DNA from: Desmodesmus armatus
Lineage: Eukaryota; Chlorophyta; Chlorophyceae; Sphaeropleales; Scenedesmaceae
Length of the DNA: 64,000 nucleotides
Assembly: GCA_007449985.2 (NCBI GenBank)
Contig: VIIQ02000625.1
Location: 434,001-498,000, forward strand
Direction: 5' to 3'
The notes beneath the pieces are model-generated. The model had not been told where the DNA came from. It did not search any database and saw only the letters and a program-made list of their open reading frames with translations. This document shows positions 1-10,800 of this stretch, one piece after another. Every line of letters begins with the position of its first letter. Position 1 is the first letter of the stretch. The position numbers and the translations under genes are program-made.

Positions 1-114
1 AAACCCACAGATACCACAACCCACCTGGTTGGCACCAGCGAGTAAAATCACCTTGTGCTTTTACTGGACCCCGTGAGAATGACAAAAAGTGAGCAATCAC
101 TCATTCCTTCTCAC

Positions 115-3100
115 CTGTGTGACCACCACTCGCCCCTTGCCCTGGTAGTCCATCACCTTCTGCATCAAGCTGTCCTTCACGATTGCCTCACCAGGGGTGC
201 GCCCGGGTGTGAGCACGTTGGTGGAGTCACTCATCATCAGAGACACAGGCTCCTTGCCTGACAGACGGCAGACAGACAGACAGACAGACAGGCAGGCAGG
301 CAGACAGTGAGCACGTTGGTGGAGTCGCTCTTCATCAGAGACACAGGCTCCTTGCCTGACAGACGGCAGACAGACGGCAACACATAGCATTGTCATGCCA
401 GCCGCAGCAGTCTGTACATTGGCACGGTATATACTGCGATGCACTGCGCTGTACCGTACCGTACTGTGCCGTATCGTACCGTACTGTACAGTACTGTACC
501 GTACTGCACTGAAAATGTACCGTACTGTACCACACCCCGTACCACATTGTACTGCAGTTGCTGCTGCAGCCTGGGCCATTCCTGAGCATTTGGGTTTCCT
601 CAACCGTGAACTCGGGACACTAGCAGCCAAGCAGCGGCTGACTCTGACACACCCACTTCACAGGGGTGTCACAACAACTGCGTGACTTGCTGGGCTCAGC
701 AGGCCTGTTCTGTAACTTTGCTGTCGTGCGCAATTGGCAGTCACTGCCAAGAACATGGATGATTTATTGGCTGGATGCACTCCCTGTGTTGACATACACT
801 ACACAGCAGTAGTGATCACGAGCAGGGCCCATGAGCAGGCTGAACCCCAGACTTGGCACTCACTCAGCAGGTCAAACGTGGTGCGGTCAAACGCCTCGCC
901 GTCCACTGGATTTTCATCAATCTTCCAGTCCCCAGTGTGCACGATCGTACCATGCTCACTGCAGGACAGGGGGACAGGGGAAGAGACATGTACATGCAGG
1001 CACACACAGGTCAGCCCAAGACCAAACACACTGCCTTGCACACGAGGTTAGGTTGTTAGGACACCCCTTTCCATACAAGTACAGTACAGTACATTTCAGG
1101 GCTGCAGGTATTGGGGGACAGAGTCCTATCCTTGGCACCAGCCAGAAAGCCAAGAGCTCAGACACGGCGTTTAGGCGTGAAACTCACACCCCATGCGTGC
1201 ACAGCTACCAGAGCCGATGTGTGCTGGTCGTTTCTTAGCACAAGGGTTGGGTGTAGCAATAGCAATGGGCAAGGATTGCATCTGTAATCAAGCGTTGCAT
1301 CACATGCACACCATCTCCCCCACCCCCTGCAGACTTGGTGTGATCTGCATGAACCAGGCGTAGCATTCCGTCACACTCTTACCCCCGCCCCGCCCCCACG
1401 GCTGTCGCACCCTCAACCCCCGCCTCCCCCCCCCCCACCCGGGCCCTCAACTCCCCCCCCCCCCCCACAAAGCAGCTGTCACTCGTTGGTGTTCCCCTCA
1501 CCTGCGCATGATGAGTCCACAGCAGTCGGGGATGCTGTGTGTGACCCGCAGCGGCGTGACAGTGAAGGGACCCATCTCATAGTCCTTCAACATATCAATC
1601 ACCTTGAACCTGAGCAGCACAACCGAACACACACAACCCACAGGGCAGCACCAACGGAGAGTGACTGAGTGACAGTATGCGCGTGTTACCTGCCTGCCAT
1701 GCGTCAAAACTTTCGTGATACTACTACTACTACTACTACTTTACTGGATCAGGGCCTCGCCTGATCGCCCTTTCAGGAGCCAAACAAGGCTCATAGGGCA
1801 TAAGCACTCCTCAAAGGACTCGCATGAGAGAAAAACAACAGCACCAGAATGCGCCTCAGAGGTCATCCAACAACTCATCCGGAAACATATCCGCTGCACC
1901 AGCTTGAGCTGCTTCAATGATCTCCTCTTCTTCAGAGGCAACGACACCAGCAGGCTCGGCCATATATGATACAGAGCCAGCTATATGTCCGGTGTGCTGC
2001 CCACATTACAGAAAGCAGCACCAAGGTCACTTGAAGTCCCATGACAAGTTGACCATTTTGTTTGAACATTTCTGTTGTTGTGAGTCAGGCAGATAGCATT
2101 GCTCAACACAGCCCACAAGCATGTGACAAATCGCATTTGCGTACAGCTTGCTGTGTTCCAGTGCACTTGAGACAAAGGTGCAGCCATGAACGTGCTGCAC
2201 GTTGCCCATGAACATGAAAGCACATGTCATGTACATGGTCATGGCATTGATGGCACAGTCAGTGCTGACCTGTCAGGGTTGTACAGGTTGTACTCCTGCA
2301 GCCGCCGAGCCACCAGCTGCATGACAAAGCTGCCAGCGTACACAGGGGTTTTGGGGTCCAAAGCAGGAATGACCCAGGGCAGTGCACCTGCAGCACATCA
2401 CAGGCCACAGCACAGCACAGCACGCGTCAACAGACAGCTGAACAGCATGCTTAGTATGGCATGGCTGCCAGCATACACGGGGGTCTTGGGGTCCAAAGCA
2501 GGAATGACCCAGGGCAGTGCACCTGTGAATCCCACACAGCAGCACAGCACACGCCACAGCACAGCACGTGTCACAGACAGTTCTCAACAGCATGGCTTGG
2601 TGTGGCATGGCGGCCAGCGTACACAGGGGTCTTGGGGTCTAGCGCAGGAATGACCCAGGGCAGTGCACCTGCATCTGGCTAGGGGTATGTTGGCCCTCAG
2701 GTGGGGCACGTTCACTGGTCAGCCCTTGGCTAGACTGGGTTAGGGTGCAGCCAGCCCTAGCAGGGGCTGGCTACATGTGGCTGGTGCTTTGCTTGCTGGT
2801 ACTGAGCTTTGCCATCTGCAAGCTCAGGAGCAATGCATGCACACAACCACCAAAGCACATCTTTCACAAGATCGGATGATGCGATGCTGCACTGACCGAT
2901 GTGGTCTTCATGTCCATGAGTGATGACAACAGCTTCAATCTTGTCCCGCCACTGGTTGAGGAAAGTGACATCCGGAAGAATCTTCTGCATGCCCAAGTCA
3001 GCCATGCTGCAACAACAACAACAACAACAACAGCAGCAGCACCAGCAGCAACAGCAGCACCAGGCAGAAAGTAAGTAACTACATGTACAGAGAACCACTG

Positions 3101-4174
3101 GCAAAACTGAGGCTTAGAGGGGCGTGCATGTCTAGCAAGCGCTCTCGAGATAGAATACCACACCTTCCACTCGTCCCTTCTAGCCGGAGGACACAGAGGA
3201 GGAGCAACACCATCAATGCATTCAGCACAGTAGCCCCTCAGAGCACCCACCACGCACCCATCACGCAAGCATGCCCCCACCCTGCATGCAAAGCCTGATC
3301 TTCTGCCACTGCTTTCTGTACACCTTATCTTATCTTCATTGCCCAACTGCAAATGTAAATGCAGCAGCTGCTTGCATTGTCAAGCGCCCAGAGCTGCATT
3401 GCGTGCATGCATGGTACTTGAATTCTATGTATGAGTTGTGATGTGAGGGTGCTGTTGGGCACCCTGCCCCCTCCCCACACAACATGACAGCAGCGCCCTG
3501 CAGGCCCTGATGTACGAACTTACTCTGGGAACAGCAAGCCAGCATCAATCAGAATATATCTGTCCTTCACCCCGACAAGCATACAGTTCATGCCAATCTC
3601 GCCCAGCCCTCCGACGGGCAGCACACGCAGTGGGGGCCCGGTGCTGGGTGGGGGACCTACAACAGGACACAGCACAGCATGACACAGCACAGCATGGCAA
3701 ACCATGAACAACTATATGTGCCAGTTGTAGGACCGGGAGATGTAGGGATGACATGCTATATGCTGCAGTCCTGCAACATGCAGCAGCTAGCTGATAGATG
3801 TAGATGTTCCACAGGTGGCTGCCCTGACCACACTGCCTGCTGCTTGGTTGCCTGGACGCGCTTGCACTAATTATGGGTGCCTGGGCATGCGAAGAGAATG
3901 CTGCCTGCGTTGCTGCTGAACAGTCAACAGGCAGCACCCTGTCTGATGCAGCAGCTGCTGGCTGGGTGTGCTCATTGCCACAGTGCTCCCCTTTCATGTC
4001 TTTGATGGAGACAATAAGTCACATAACAGTGTGTGCGCATTGAATCAAGCTCACCAGGGAAAGGCCTGTTGGCTATGAGGTTGCTGAGGCTTGACCCAAT
4101 GTGGCTGGTGCCATCGCTGGCTGCCCAGCCCTTCCTGATCTTCCATTTGAACGGGTCAGCAGCAGCTTCCTCCT
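115..4174 (-). CDS. RNJ: Ribonuclease J (metallo-beta-lactamase family), partial at the left edge
   Basis: Endo/5'-exoribonuclease of the beta-CASP metallo-beta-lactamase family; in plants and algae it matures chloroplast transcripts, so a plastid location is inferred. Exons on the minus strand: 4174-4055, 3656-3524, 3006-2897, 2387-2270, 1609-1502, 958-864, 257-115. From 3656 to 115 the phases join without a break. Seen: the N-terminal [12 protein letters not shown] signature, the zinc-binding HGHEDHIG motif (exon 3006-2897), [24 protein letters not shown] and MSDSTN with TPGRTPGEA, all in RNase J order. The 4174-4055 exon is less conserved and probably links a transit-peptide region, whose first exon was not found between 4200 and 5985. 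The frame is open past 115 and the C-terminal half lies outside the window. Two exons carry duplicated acceptor edges (see repeats). Identity is firm; exon ends are accurate to a few bases. Confidence 0.9.
209..373 (-). repeat. Duplicated exon edge of RNase J (two copies, about 96 bp apart)
   Basis: Bases 209-275 and 307-373 are near-identical. Each holds the first part of the RNase J exon beginning at 257 ([13 protein letters not shown]) plus its 3' splice site and a CTGT-rich pyrimidine tract; the spacer is an ACAG/GGCA simple repeat. The higher-coordinate copy is a decoy acceptor lying upstream in gene orientation. Confidence 0.85.
420..545. repeat. Degenerate TACTG/TACCG simple repeat in an RNase J intron
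   Basis: About 125 bp of interspersed GTACTGTACC, CGTACCGTAC and related units with several point changes. It lies in the intron between the exons at 257 and 864. Related to the purer TACTG tracts at 10866, 15205 and 45664. No coding signal. Confidence 0.7.
1078..1170 (-). repeat. SINE-like dispersed repeat, family 1 (copy 1)
   Basis: Read on the minus strand, a body with TTGGCT, CTGGCTGGTGCC and GGACTCTGTCCCCCAA motifs is followed by a short TACTG tail. It matches the copies near 15164, 20165 and 45664. It lies in an RNase J intron, antisense relative to the + strand. No target-site duplication was recognised. Confidence 0.55.
1858..1960 (-). other. Acidic open frame inside an RNase J intron
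   Basis: A 34-codon minus-strand frame beginning at an ATG after CATATATGGCC and ending in TGA encodes a strongly acidic peptide ([11 protein letters not shown] and FPDELLDDL). It falls between two RNase J exons (2387-2270 and 1609-1502) that join in phase without it, so it is not needed by that gene. It could be an alternative terminal exon, a relic exon of another gene, or chance. Function unknown. Confidence 0.25.
2331..2671 (-). repeat. Triplicated exon edge of RNase J (acceptor side)
   Basis: Three copies of about 61 bp lie at 2331-2391, 2465-2525 and 2611-2671. Each contains the 3' splice site and the first 56 or so bases of the exon encoding [19 protein letters not shown]. Only the 2331 copy continues into the rest of the exon ([13 protein letters not shown]). 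The other two lie upstream in gene orientation and look like decoy acceptors that would not keep the protein intact. Confidence 0.88.
3070..3179. repeat. Dispersed repeat, family 2 (copy 1)
   Basis: Starts GTAAGTAACTAC and continues through GAGAACCACTGGC, GAGGGGCGTGCATGTCTAGC and ACCACACCTTCC. Matches copies at 4194, 38324, 38592 and 41911. On the minus strand the 3' end is a TTAC-type tail. Lies in an RNase J intron next to an exon acceptor. Confidence 0.6.
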
Positions 4175-4193
4175 CTGCAGGGGCAACGTGAGC

Positions 4194-4310
4194 AGGTAAG
4201 TAGGTTAGTGACTACGCCTATGGAGAACCACTGGCATGAGTTACGGCTCAGAGGGGTGTGCCTGCCTAGCATGCTAGACTACCACACCCCCCGCCTGTAG
4301 GGGCGACAGA
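4194..4310. repeat. Dispersed repeat, family 2 (copy 2)
   Basis: Contains GGTAAGTAGG, GGAGAACCACTGGCATGA, CTCAGAGGGGTGTGCCTG and TAGCATGCTAGACTACCAC, the same order of blocks as at 3070 and 41911. Located just upstream (gene sense) of the first recognised RNase J exon. Confidence 0.65.
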
Positions 4311-4623
4311 TCGCGGCTTGCTTGCAGTCACATGACAATGCTGAAATGCAGCCACGTGGGTTGCGCATACACATGAATTGTCCTGTGGAGATGCATCAGG
4401 TGGTCAACTACACGTAACACTTCATGTGCGGGTGTGTCGGTTGATTGCACTCCGTTTGGGACATTCACCAGCAGCTGCTGGGCAGTAAAAGTGGCAGTGA
4501 CGCTGCAAAAGGCCGTGCACTACAGAAAAGAACCACAAGTGACACTACAAAGGTGCTGTTCTGCTGCTGCTGCCCTGAGGGATAGAGTGGGGCCTGGTTA
4601 CGGTAGAAAAGCAACCCCCACCC

Positions 4624-4678
4624 CCCAGCCAGCCAGCAAAATCGTCACGGATGCAAACGATTTTGCTGGCTGGCTGGG
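4624..4678. repeat. Perfect 21-bp inverted repeat (hairpin, 13-nt loop)
   Basis: Arms 4624-4644 and 4658-4678 are exact reverse complements built on CCAGCCAGCCAGC and AAAATCG, separated by 13 bases. It could form a cruciform or an RNA stem. It lies between two minus-strand genes. Confidence 0.8.
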
Positions 4679-5830
4679 CTGTTCTGCCGCTGCTGCCGCT
4701 GCAACGACTGCTGCTTTTTTGCATTGCATTGAATGCTGGGCCTGGTGTCGATTGCACCAGCATGCGGTTGACCCCAACCCATGCAATGCAGCTGGAGAGG
4801 GGCTGACACAAGCATACGTCAACTTTGCAACAAACAAAAGCTGACAGTAGCTGCGTTGGGGCTGGTCTGGGCACATGTCAGGTGCACGACAGTCTGGACA
4901 ACAGGTTGCTGCTTCAGGATGCACGCCAGCCTGGACAAGCACAGATGCCCTGGCCGCATACATGCACATGCACTCATATTCAATACCTTGCTGTCAAACT
5001 ATACATTCTAAGACGACACTTCTAAAGAACACACTGGCCTGTTTGTGGTTGCACACATCCTGCACTATGTGTGACTGCTCAAAGCAAGGGTGCTACTGCA
5101 AGCCGGGCAAAGGCTGTATCCTGCACACCTGACGAGGCAACATCTGGGTTGGCGTGTCCAGTGCTGCGCGTTTGACATGCTGAACGCCTCCTGTGATGCA
5201 CTTGCCATGGAGCACTGGCCCGCTGCTGCTGGTGCTGCTGTAACGGTGCTGCTTGCCTGCCCAGGCTGCTGTCTAGTAGCAGTGCTGACCGCATGGATGC
5301 TGCTCGACACTCTTTTCGATTGAAACAAGATTATAGAGAGCGCACTGCTGATTGTTGCCGACACTGTCGTCTCAAAGCTGTCGCTTCCACATGAGCAGCT
5401 CGAAGCAGCAGCAACCAGCCGAGGCAAGCCACACCACTGACAAGTTCGTATTTCACTCTGAGAGACGCTGCGACTTCTGGCTGCATTACGAAGGAAGTGG
5501 GGCCCTTCGAAACCAAACCCAGATCATAACAACCTTGACAGCTCAGCTGAGCCAGAGGGGTGGCAGAGGCACTGTATAGGCTGTGGTAGGAGTCAACCAT
5601 GAAACCTGATGGTGTGTTCTTTCAGAGTTCTGGTTTGGAGGCACCCCAGGAAAGCAAGGGGTCCACGTGAGGGCCAGCCTGTCAATCAAGGCTGTTCAAT
5701 GAGGATGTCTCTGCACATGTGTGTTGGTTTATCAGGTAAATCAGCTTACACCTCACGATCACGTGTCTGCAGTCAATCTGCAGACATATCCTAATAGACC
5801 AAGTAGTCTGTGCCAAACTACTGCTTGTAT

Positions 5831-5938
5831 TGCTCGGCAGTGATGTGACTGAGGTGATGGGTGGCATCATGTGACGCGCAATTGTACTGCTCGGCAGTGA
5901 TGTGACTGAGGTGATGGGTGGCATCATGTGACGCGCAG
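5831..5938. repeat. Short tandem duplication (period about 59 bp)
   Basis: The block TGCTCGGCAGTGATGTGACT...GGCATCATGTGACGCGCA occurs twice in a row with almost no change, just 3' of the dephospho-CoA kinase stop codon. Confidence 0.85.
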
Positions 5939-5984
5939 GTGTTACACCTGTACAAGCATCTTTTGAAACCACTAACCCTGCTCT

Positions 5985-7558
5985 CTATCCTGCTTGCTGT
6001 GGCTCATCTGCTGTATGTGCCAGGAGCCGTGCCGCTGCCATGCCCTGCCGTCCTGTCAGCTGCTGCAGTATGCTGACCACCTGCTGCTGCGTCTCCTGTA
6101 GGCTGCAGCCCGTGTCTATTACGTAATCTGCCCGTCTCCTCTTCTCTTCATCAGGGACCTGCAGAGCAGCAGGGCAGGCGTACAATCATGTATGCATGAG
6201 CATAGCAGGGTGACAACACACATGCATCCTTCGAGGTCCACAAGGCTTGTACATCAGGCACTGCCCCTAATGGTGCGGTGTGCTTGCCAGCAAAAACCAC
6301 AAACAGTCCCTGCTGAGCCACTTGGCTGACTCACCAACACTATCAGCGTTCACCAAGTTGGCCATGCAGGGGAGTGCAACTGTCCACACAGCAGTAGCTT
6401 GCTCTACTACTAACAAAGAGGGTCGCTGTTGGTGCTGGGTCTGTGATGAGTGTGGGTCCCTCTGCTAGCGTCTCCCTCTCCATTTTGTGGGAGCAACATA
6501 TAGGTGATGAAGTTATGTATGCGTGTGACTCCACTTGCCTGTCGTGCCAGTATTGCTGCCAGCTTCTCCTGAGTCATGCCTGGCCGTGCCAGTACCCGCT
6601 GCTGCTGCACCTCTGCAGGAGCACTGACCACTAGCACTAGGTCCAGCTGCTGCTCTGCCTTGGTCTCATACAGCAGCGGTATATCAAACACAACCACGGG
6701 AGTGTTGGCTGCTGCATGCTGCAAGCAGAGCACATGGCAGGATCAGCGTGTGAGAGCTTCAGCTGCGTAGAAGCTGTACATGCGGAAGGGTTCTTTTACA
6801 GCAGTTGAAAGGCTTACAGCACCCTGTACACAGCATATGGCAGAGTCGGTGAAGCTCAATCATCACACACATCACACTGGCAAGCAGACACGCACATGCA
6901 GGGGTTGTCAGACTCCTGATCGGCGAGGCTTCGCCTCACGCTCCCAAGTGGTCAGGGCCACCCAGTGAGCTGTTGTGTGTGTGGCCAGCCGGGTCCCACC
7001 CCCCTGGAATAAAGAATGACCAACACGTGCACATACCTGCCGCACAAATTGCAGCCTCTCTGCTTCCACCAAGGGATGCACGATACCTTCCAACTGCTTC
7101 ATTGCTGCTTCGTTGCCTACGACATATTTGCTGAGCTGTGGCCTGTCGATTGCCCCAGCAAGCACTGCATCAGGGAACACTGCTCCAATTGGTGCTACTG
7201 CTGCGCCACCAGCATCGTACAGCTTATGTACCACGGCGTCAGCACATAGCACTGGAACGTTCTGTGCGGTCAGGAAACCGGAGACGGTGCTTTTGCCTTG
7301 TCCTATGCCGCCTGTGAGTCCCACAAGAAGAGGCAAGGATGTTGCTGCTGCTGCAGTGCCTGCGGAGTTTGCCTGAGAGGGTTGCATAGCCGACATCAGC
7401 CGTATGTTGGGGATAAACATCGTGCTGTGGGGCCCAGGGGTCGAGAAAGCTTTGTGGGGTTTGTGGCTGGAGATGTGCCAGCTGTGCTGCATGTCACGGC
7501 ACCAGCAGGCCTGCAGTGGAGAGAGGCGCCAGCCAAAGCGAGTGAGGGGGAGGTTCAC
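5985..7558 (-). CDS. COAE: Dephospho-CoA kinase, three exons, complete
   Basis: Catalyses ATP-dependent phosphorylation of dephospho-CoA, the last step of coenzyme A synthesis. Exons on the minus strand: 7558-7037, 6718-6539, 6158-5985; all junctions are phase 0 and give 291 residues. Seen: P-loop [14 protein letters not shown], then [33 protein letters not shown] and the C-terminal [14 protein letters not shown], the diagnostic order of the family. About 75 residues precede the P-loop, rich in Ser/Ala/His/Arg with a possible alternative start at MSAMQPSQ; this could be an organelle-targeting extension (inference). Exon 2 ends CAG/GCAAGT, a GC-AG intron, and the alternative GT does not preserve the conserved join to [11 protein letters not shown]. 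The gene is divergent from the phosphatase subunit downstream, about 310 bp from start to start. Identity is very secure. Confidence 0.94.
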
Positions 7559-7867
7559 AAGGGTGTTGGGAGGTAGGCTGACAGTGAACCTGACACCAGA
7601 CGTTGATCACACAACATAATAAGAACCTGGAAGGGTTTCCACAAACTAGTATCTGCATTCCTCCACAGTCACCCTTGGACAGATCATTAGTAACCAAGGT
7701 TGACCAAGGACCCTGACAATGCTATGAAGCACCGGGCGATGCGCCGCTGTCTTGAAGAAACCAATGTGCACGTAGTACACGGCCCAAAGGACCGCAAACG
7801 ACCGCATCCAAAGTCCGAAGTCCTGTTCATCAATGACATAGCCCGAGAGCACACCATTAACACTACA
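7559..7867. promoter_or_regulatory. Shared divergent promoter region (CoaE / PPP4R1)
   Basis: About 310 bp separate the start of dephospho-CoA kinase (minus) from the preferred start of the phosphatase subunit (plus, ATG 7868). No TATA box was evident. The plus frame is open back to an ATG at 7700, so part of this interval may be 5'UTR or additional coding sequence. Confidence 0.4.
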
Positions 7868-10800
7868 ATGGGCAGCAGAGGTGGTTCCCTGACGTCTTCG
7901 TCACCGTTTGCTAGCATGGGCGCGGAGCTGCTCGCTGCAGGAGTGTTGCCTGGAGAGGACGAACAGAAACAGTCTCCAGTGCTACCAGAGGAGCCTGTTG
8001 ATGTCCTGGAGGACTTTGGTGAAACAGGAGTTTACGAGGTCAGTATGTTGCTGCTCTCTGCTCCCCTAACGCTCCCCTGGGCCAGCTTGGTCCCAATTGC
8101 TGACAGTTCCGACTGCCCTGCATCTGACCCACCCCAACACCCAATCGATCAGCATCGACCTGATCTGTCGTTCAAAACGCCCTAATCAGCGCAGTCTTCA
8201 AACCTAGGTACCAGCCAGGCAGCTGCTGCGCTGCACAGCATGTAGGGTTACTTGCTGACGCAACACACCGCAGCTTCTGCTGTTCTGCCAACTGCTGTTT
8301 GGGCCAGCAAAGAGGCTGCCTATGTGCTGATACCAGCCCGCGGTTGTCATTTTGGTGCTGCTGTTCGCAGGATGATGCAGACTTGGACCCATTGTCAGCT
8401 ATGGAGAAGTACTGCAGGTCGGAGCTGCCACAGCAGCGCCTGGCATACGCAGCGGTAAGTAACAGTTTCCTGCACAGGTGAACTGCAAGCTGTTCCTGTT
8501 ATATTGCAGCTTACAAAATTCAGCAGGCAGTGCAACACTGTACGAGTCATAGGAGGCTAGCTGGCTTTGGAATTGCAGCTGTCCCTGCCAGCCTGTCAAA
8601 CTGCCAGCCTGGCACAGACCCAGCCCAGAGTTTGCTTGCTCACGCGTTGCTAGCAGTAGTGGTCAACGTCACGGTTTGCACCTCCCCGCTCCTGACTGCT
8701 AGCAGCCTTACCTGGGACAAAATGCAGCAACAGACGCTGTGTTGCAACCACAGCACCCCTACCCAGCTGTAGAACAGGCTAGCAGGGATGCTGGAGCTGG
8801 TTGCATGATGGTTCTGGTGGCTAAGCAGTCTCTTCTGCATCGCAATCGTCAGGAATAAGGTACCTATACGCCCATGCCTTCCTGTGAAGTAAACCTGCTG
8901 CCACAATGTGTACACATGTGCTGATTTTTGTTTTTGTTTCCTCATCTTGTGTTGTGCAGGGTATGGGTGCGGCAGTTGAGCTGTTCCAGCCGCATGAGGT
9001 GTCTGGCACCTTGGTGTCTCTGCTGCGGGAGCTGCTGGGCGATGTGTATGCAGATGTGCGGCTGGCAGCACTGCAGCAAGTCATGCCCATCGGTAAGCGG
9101 GGTGAAAAGCTAGCAGCAGCTGGTGGTGATCAATGGCTTTTGTGTTGACTGTCCAACGGGGGATGCCTCACGAGTGATGTGTTCCTAGGTGTGTGGCTGG
9201 CAGCGCTGCAGCAAGGCATGCCCATAGGTGAGCAGGGTGAACAGCGAGCACTTTGACGCCCAGCAACAGCAGCAGCAGCTGTTTGATCACTGGGTTCGGT
9301 GTAGAATGTCAATTGGGCCTGGGCAATTTTGGTGCCAGCGAGCCTAGCAGCAGCCGCAGCAGCTACCCCGAGGCGGGGTATGTACACTCTCCAGAAGCAG
9401 TGGGATGCGTATGCTCAAGGCACAGCTGTGCTGACGTCTTGTGTTGAGGCATACAGATCTCAAGCTTTCAGAGAGCGTACATGCCTTTGGACCAAACCTG
9501 CACTGACGGTTGCTGTGATAGATAATTTGTACCGGGGTGTAGTCTGCTGTACTGCACTGTAGTGCACTCCTGTCTGCTTTCTACGCGGTGTCAGGGTCAC
9601 CAAGAGATTCAGTACCAAGTTCCCCACACCTTTTCCAAGCTGACATCCTTTCCCCTTGTGTGTGTGCCTGCTGCGCTGCCATGCTGTGCTGCCATGCTGT
9701 GCTGTGCTGTGTGCCGCTGCGTGCTGCTTACGTCATCTTACGGTGGGGTCTAAACCCCAGCCCACCGCCTGCGCAGTGTTGGCTCGTTGTACCAGGGAGA
9801 CATGGAGACGCTGTGGGACTTGGTGCAGAAGCTTCTAGTTGATGCTGATGTTGAGGTGAGGCGTGCTTCAGGGCATTGGGAGGGTATAAGGGCTGGGGTT
9901 TAGGGCGCAGCAGCGTTCACATCAGGCTTGCAGTTTGGTTTGATGCCAATAGAACCAAGGGCGACATGGAGACGCTGTGGGATGTGGTGCAGAAGCTTCT
10001 GGTGGATGCTGATGTGGAGGTGAGGCCTGCATCGGGGCGTGTTGCAGGGTACAAGGGCTGGGGTTTAGGGTGCATGTTTTATTCAATGTTTTATTCAGGG
10101 TTCAATGTCAGGCTTGCATGTTGTTTGGTGGCCACCCATGAGCTGATGCAGAGGCGCTGTAATGTAAGCGCTCACCTGTGATCTGTTCCGGTACGTCCCA
10201 TCCTCCTGGGGTCTCTCGCACCAAATGGCTCTGTAAAAGGGGCTTTAGTTACTGCCTACGGGGTGTTCAGGCTCAGCCTGAACCATGTATTAGTAAATGT
10301 AACCACAATGTGGAGGTGGAGGACCGTCAGCACCATCTGGAGGGAGTACTGTTCGAATTACTGCAGCTGTGGCTTTGACACTGTATAAGATGAGGTGTCA
10401 AGCTGAGAAGTTGGCACCATCCAACAGCTTGACAGCATGGCAGTAAGCCTTTCTTTGTTGAATTGGGTGTCGCAATGACCAGCAAGTGTGAGGAAAGCCG
10501 AGGTGTGTCGGCTCTGTTGCTGCCTGTCATTGCTGGCTGTGCAGAACCAAGAAGCAGCATCATCAGTGCTTGCGGAGCTGTCGCATACTGTGGCCAAAGG
10601 CAATGCAGGTACAGTGCAGGTTACTTGAGATAACTTGGTAACATGATCAGCAGGACGGAAGACGGCTGTAGACGTGGCTAGCATGCCCTTGCAATGTTGA
10701 AGTGAGCCACTGAATGTTGGAGTTGGCCGCTAAATGCCAATGGCAGCAACACTGCTGTGCAGCCATCGCTGCTCTTGCATCACAGTTTCCAAGGAGTTGC

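Larger units (their letters stand above)
4311..5984. other. Intergenic stretch between RNase J and dephospho-CoA kinase
   Basis: No conserved coding segment was recognised. It probably holds the RNase J promoter and first (transit-peptide) exon, and the 3' flank of the dephospho-CoA kinase gene. It includes a perfect hairpin (4624-4678) and a short tandem duplication (5831-5938). Several open frames of 60-120 codons on both strands show no family resemblance. Confidence 0.4.

Noticed and set aside
2186..2653. Plus-strand open frame across the triplicated RNase J exon edge
   Set aside because: Antisense of duplicated exon sequence; the repeat explains its length.
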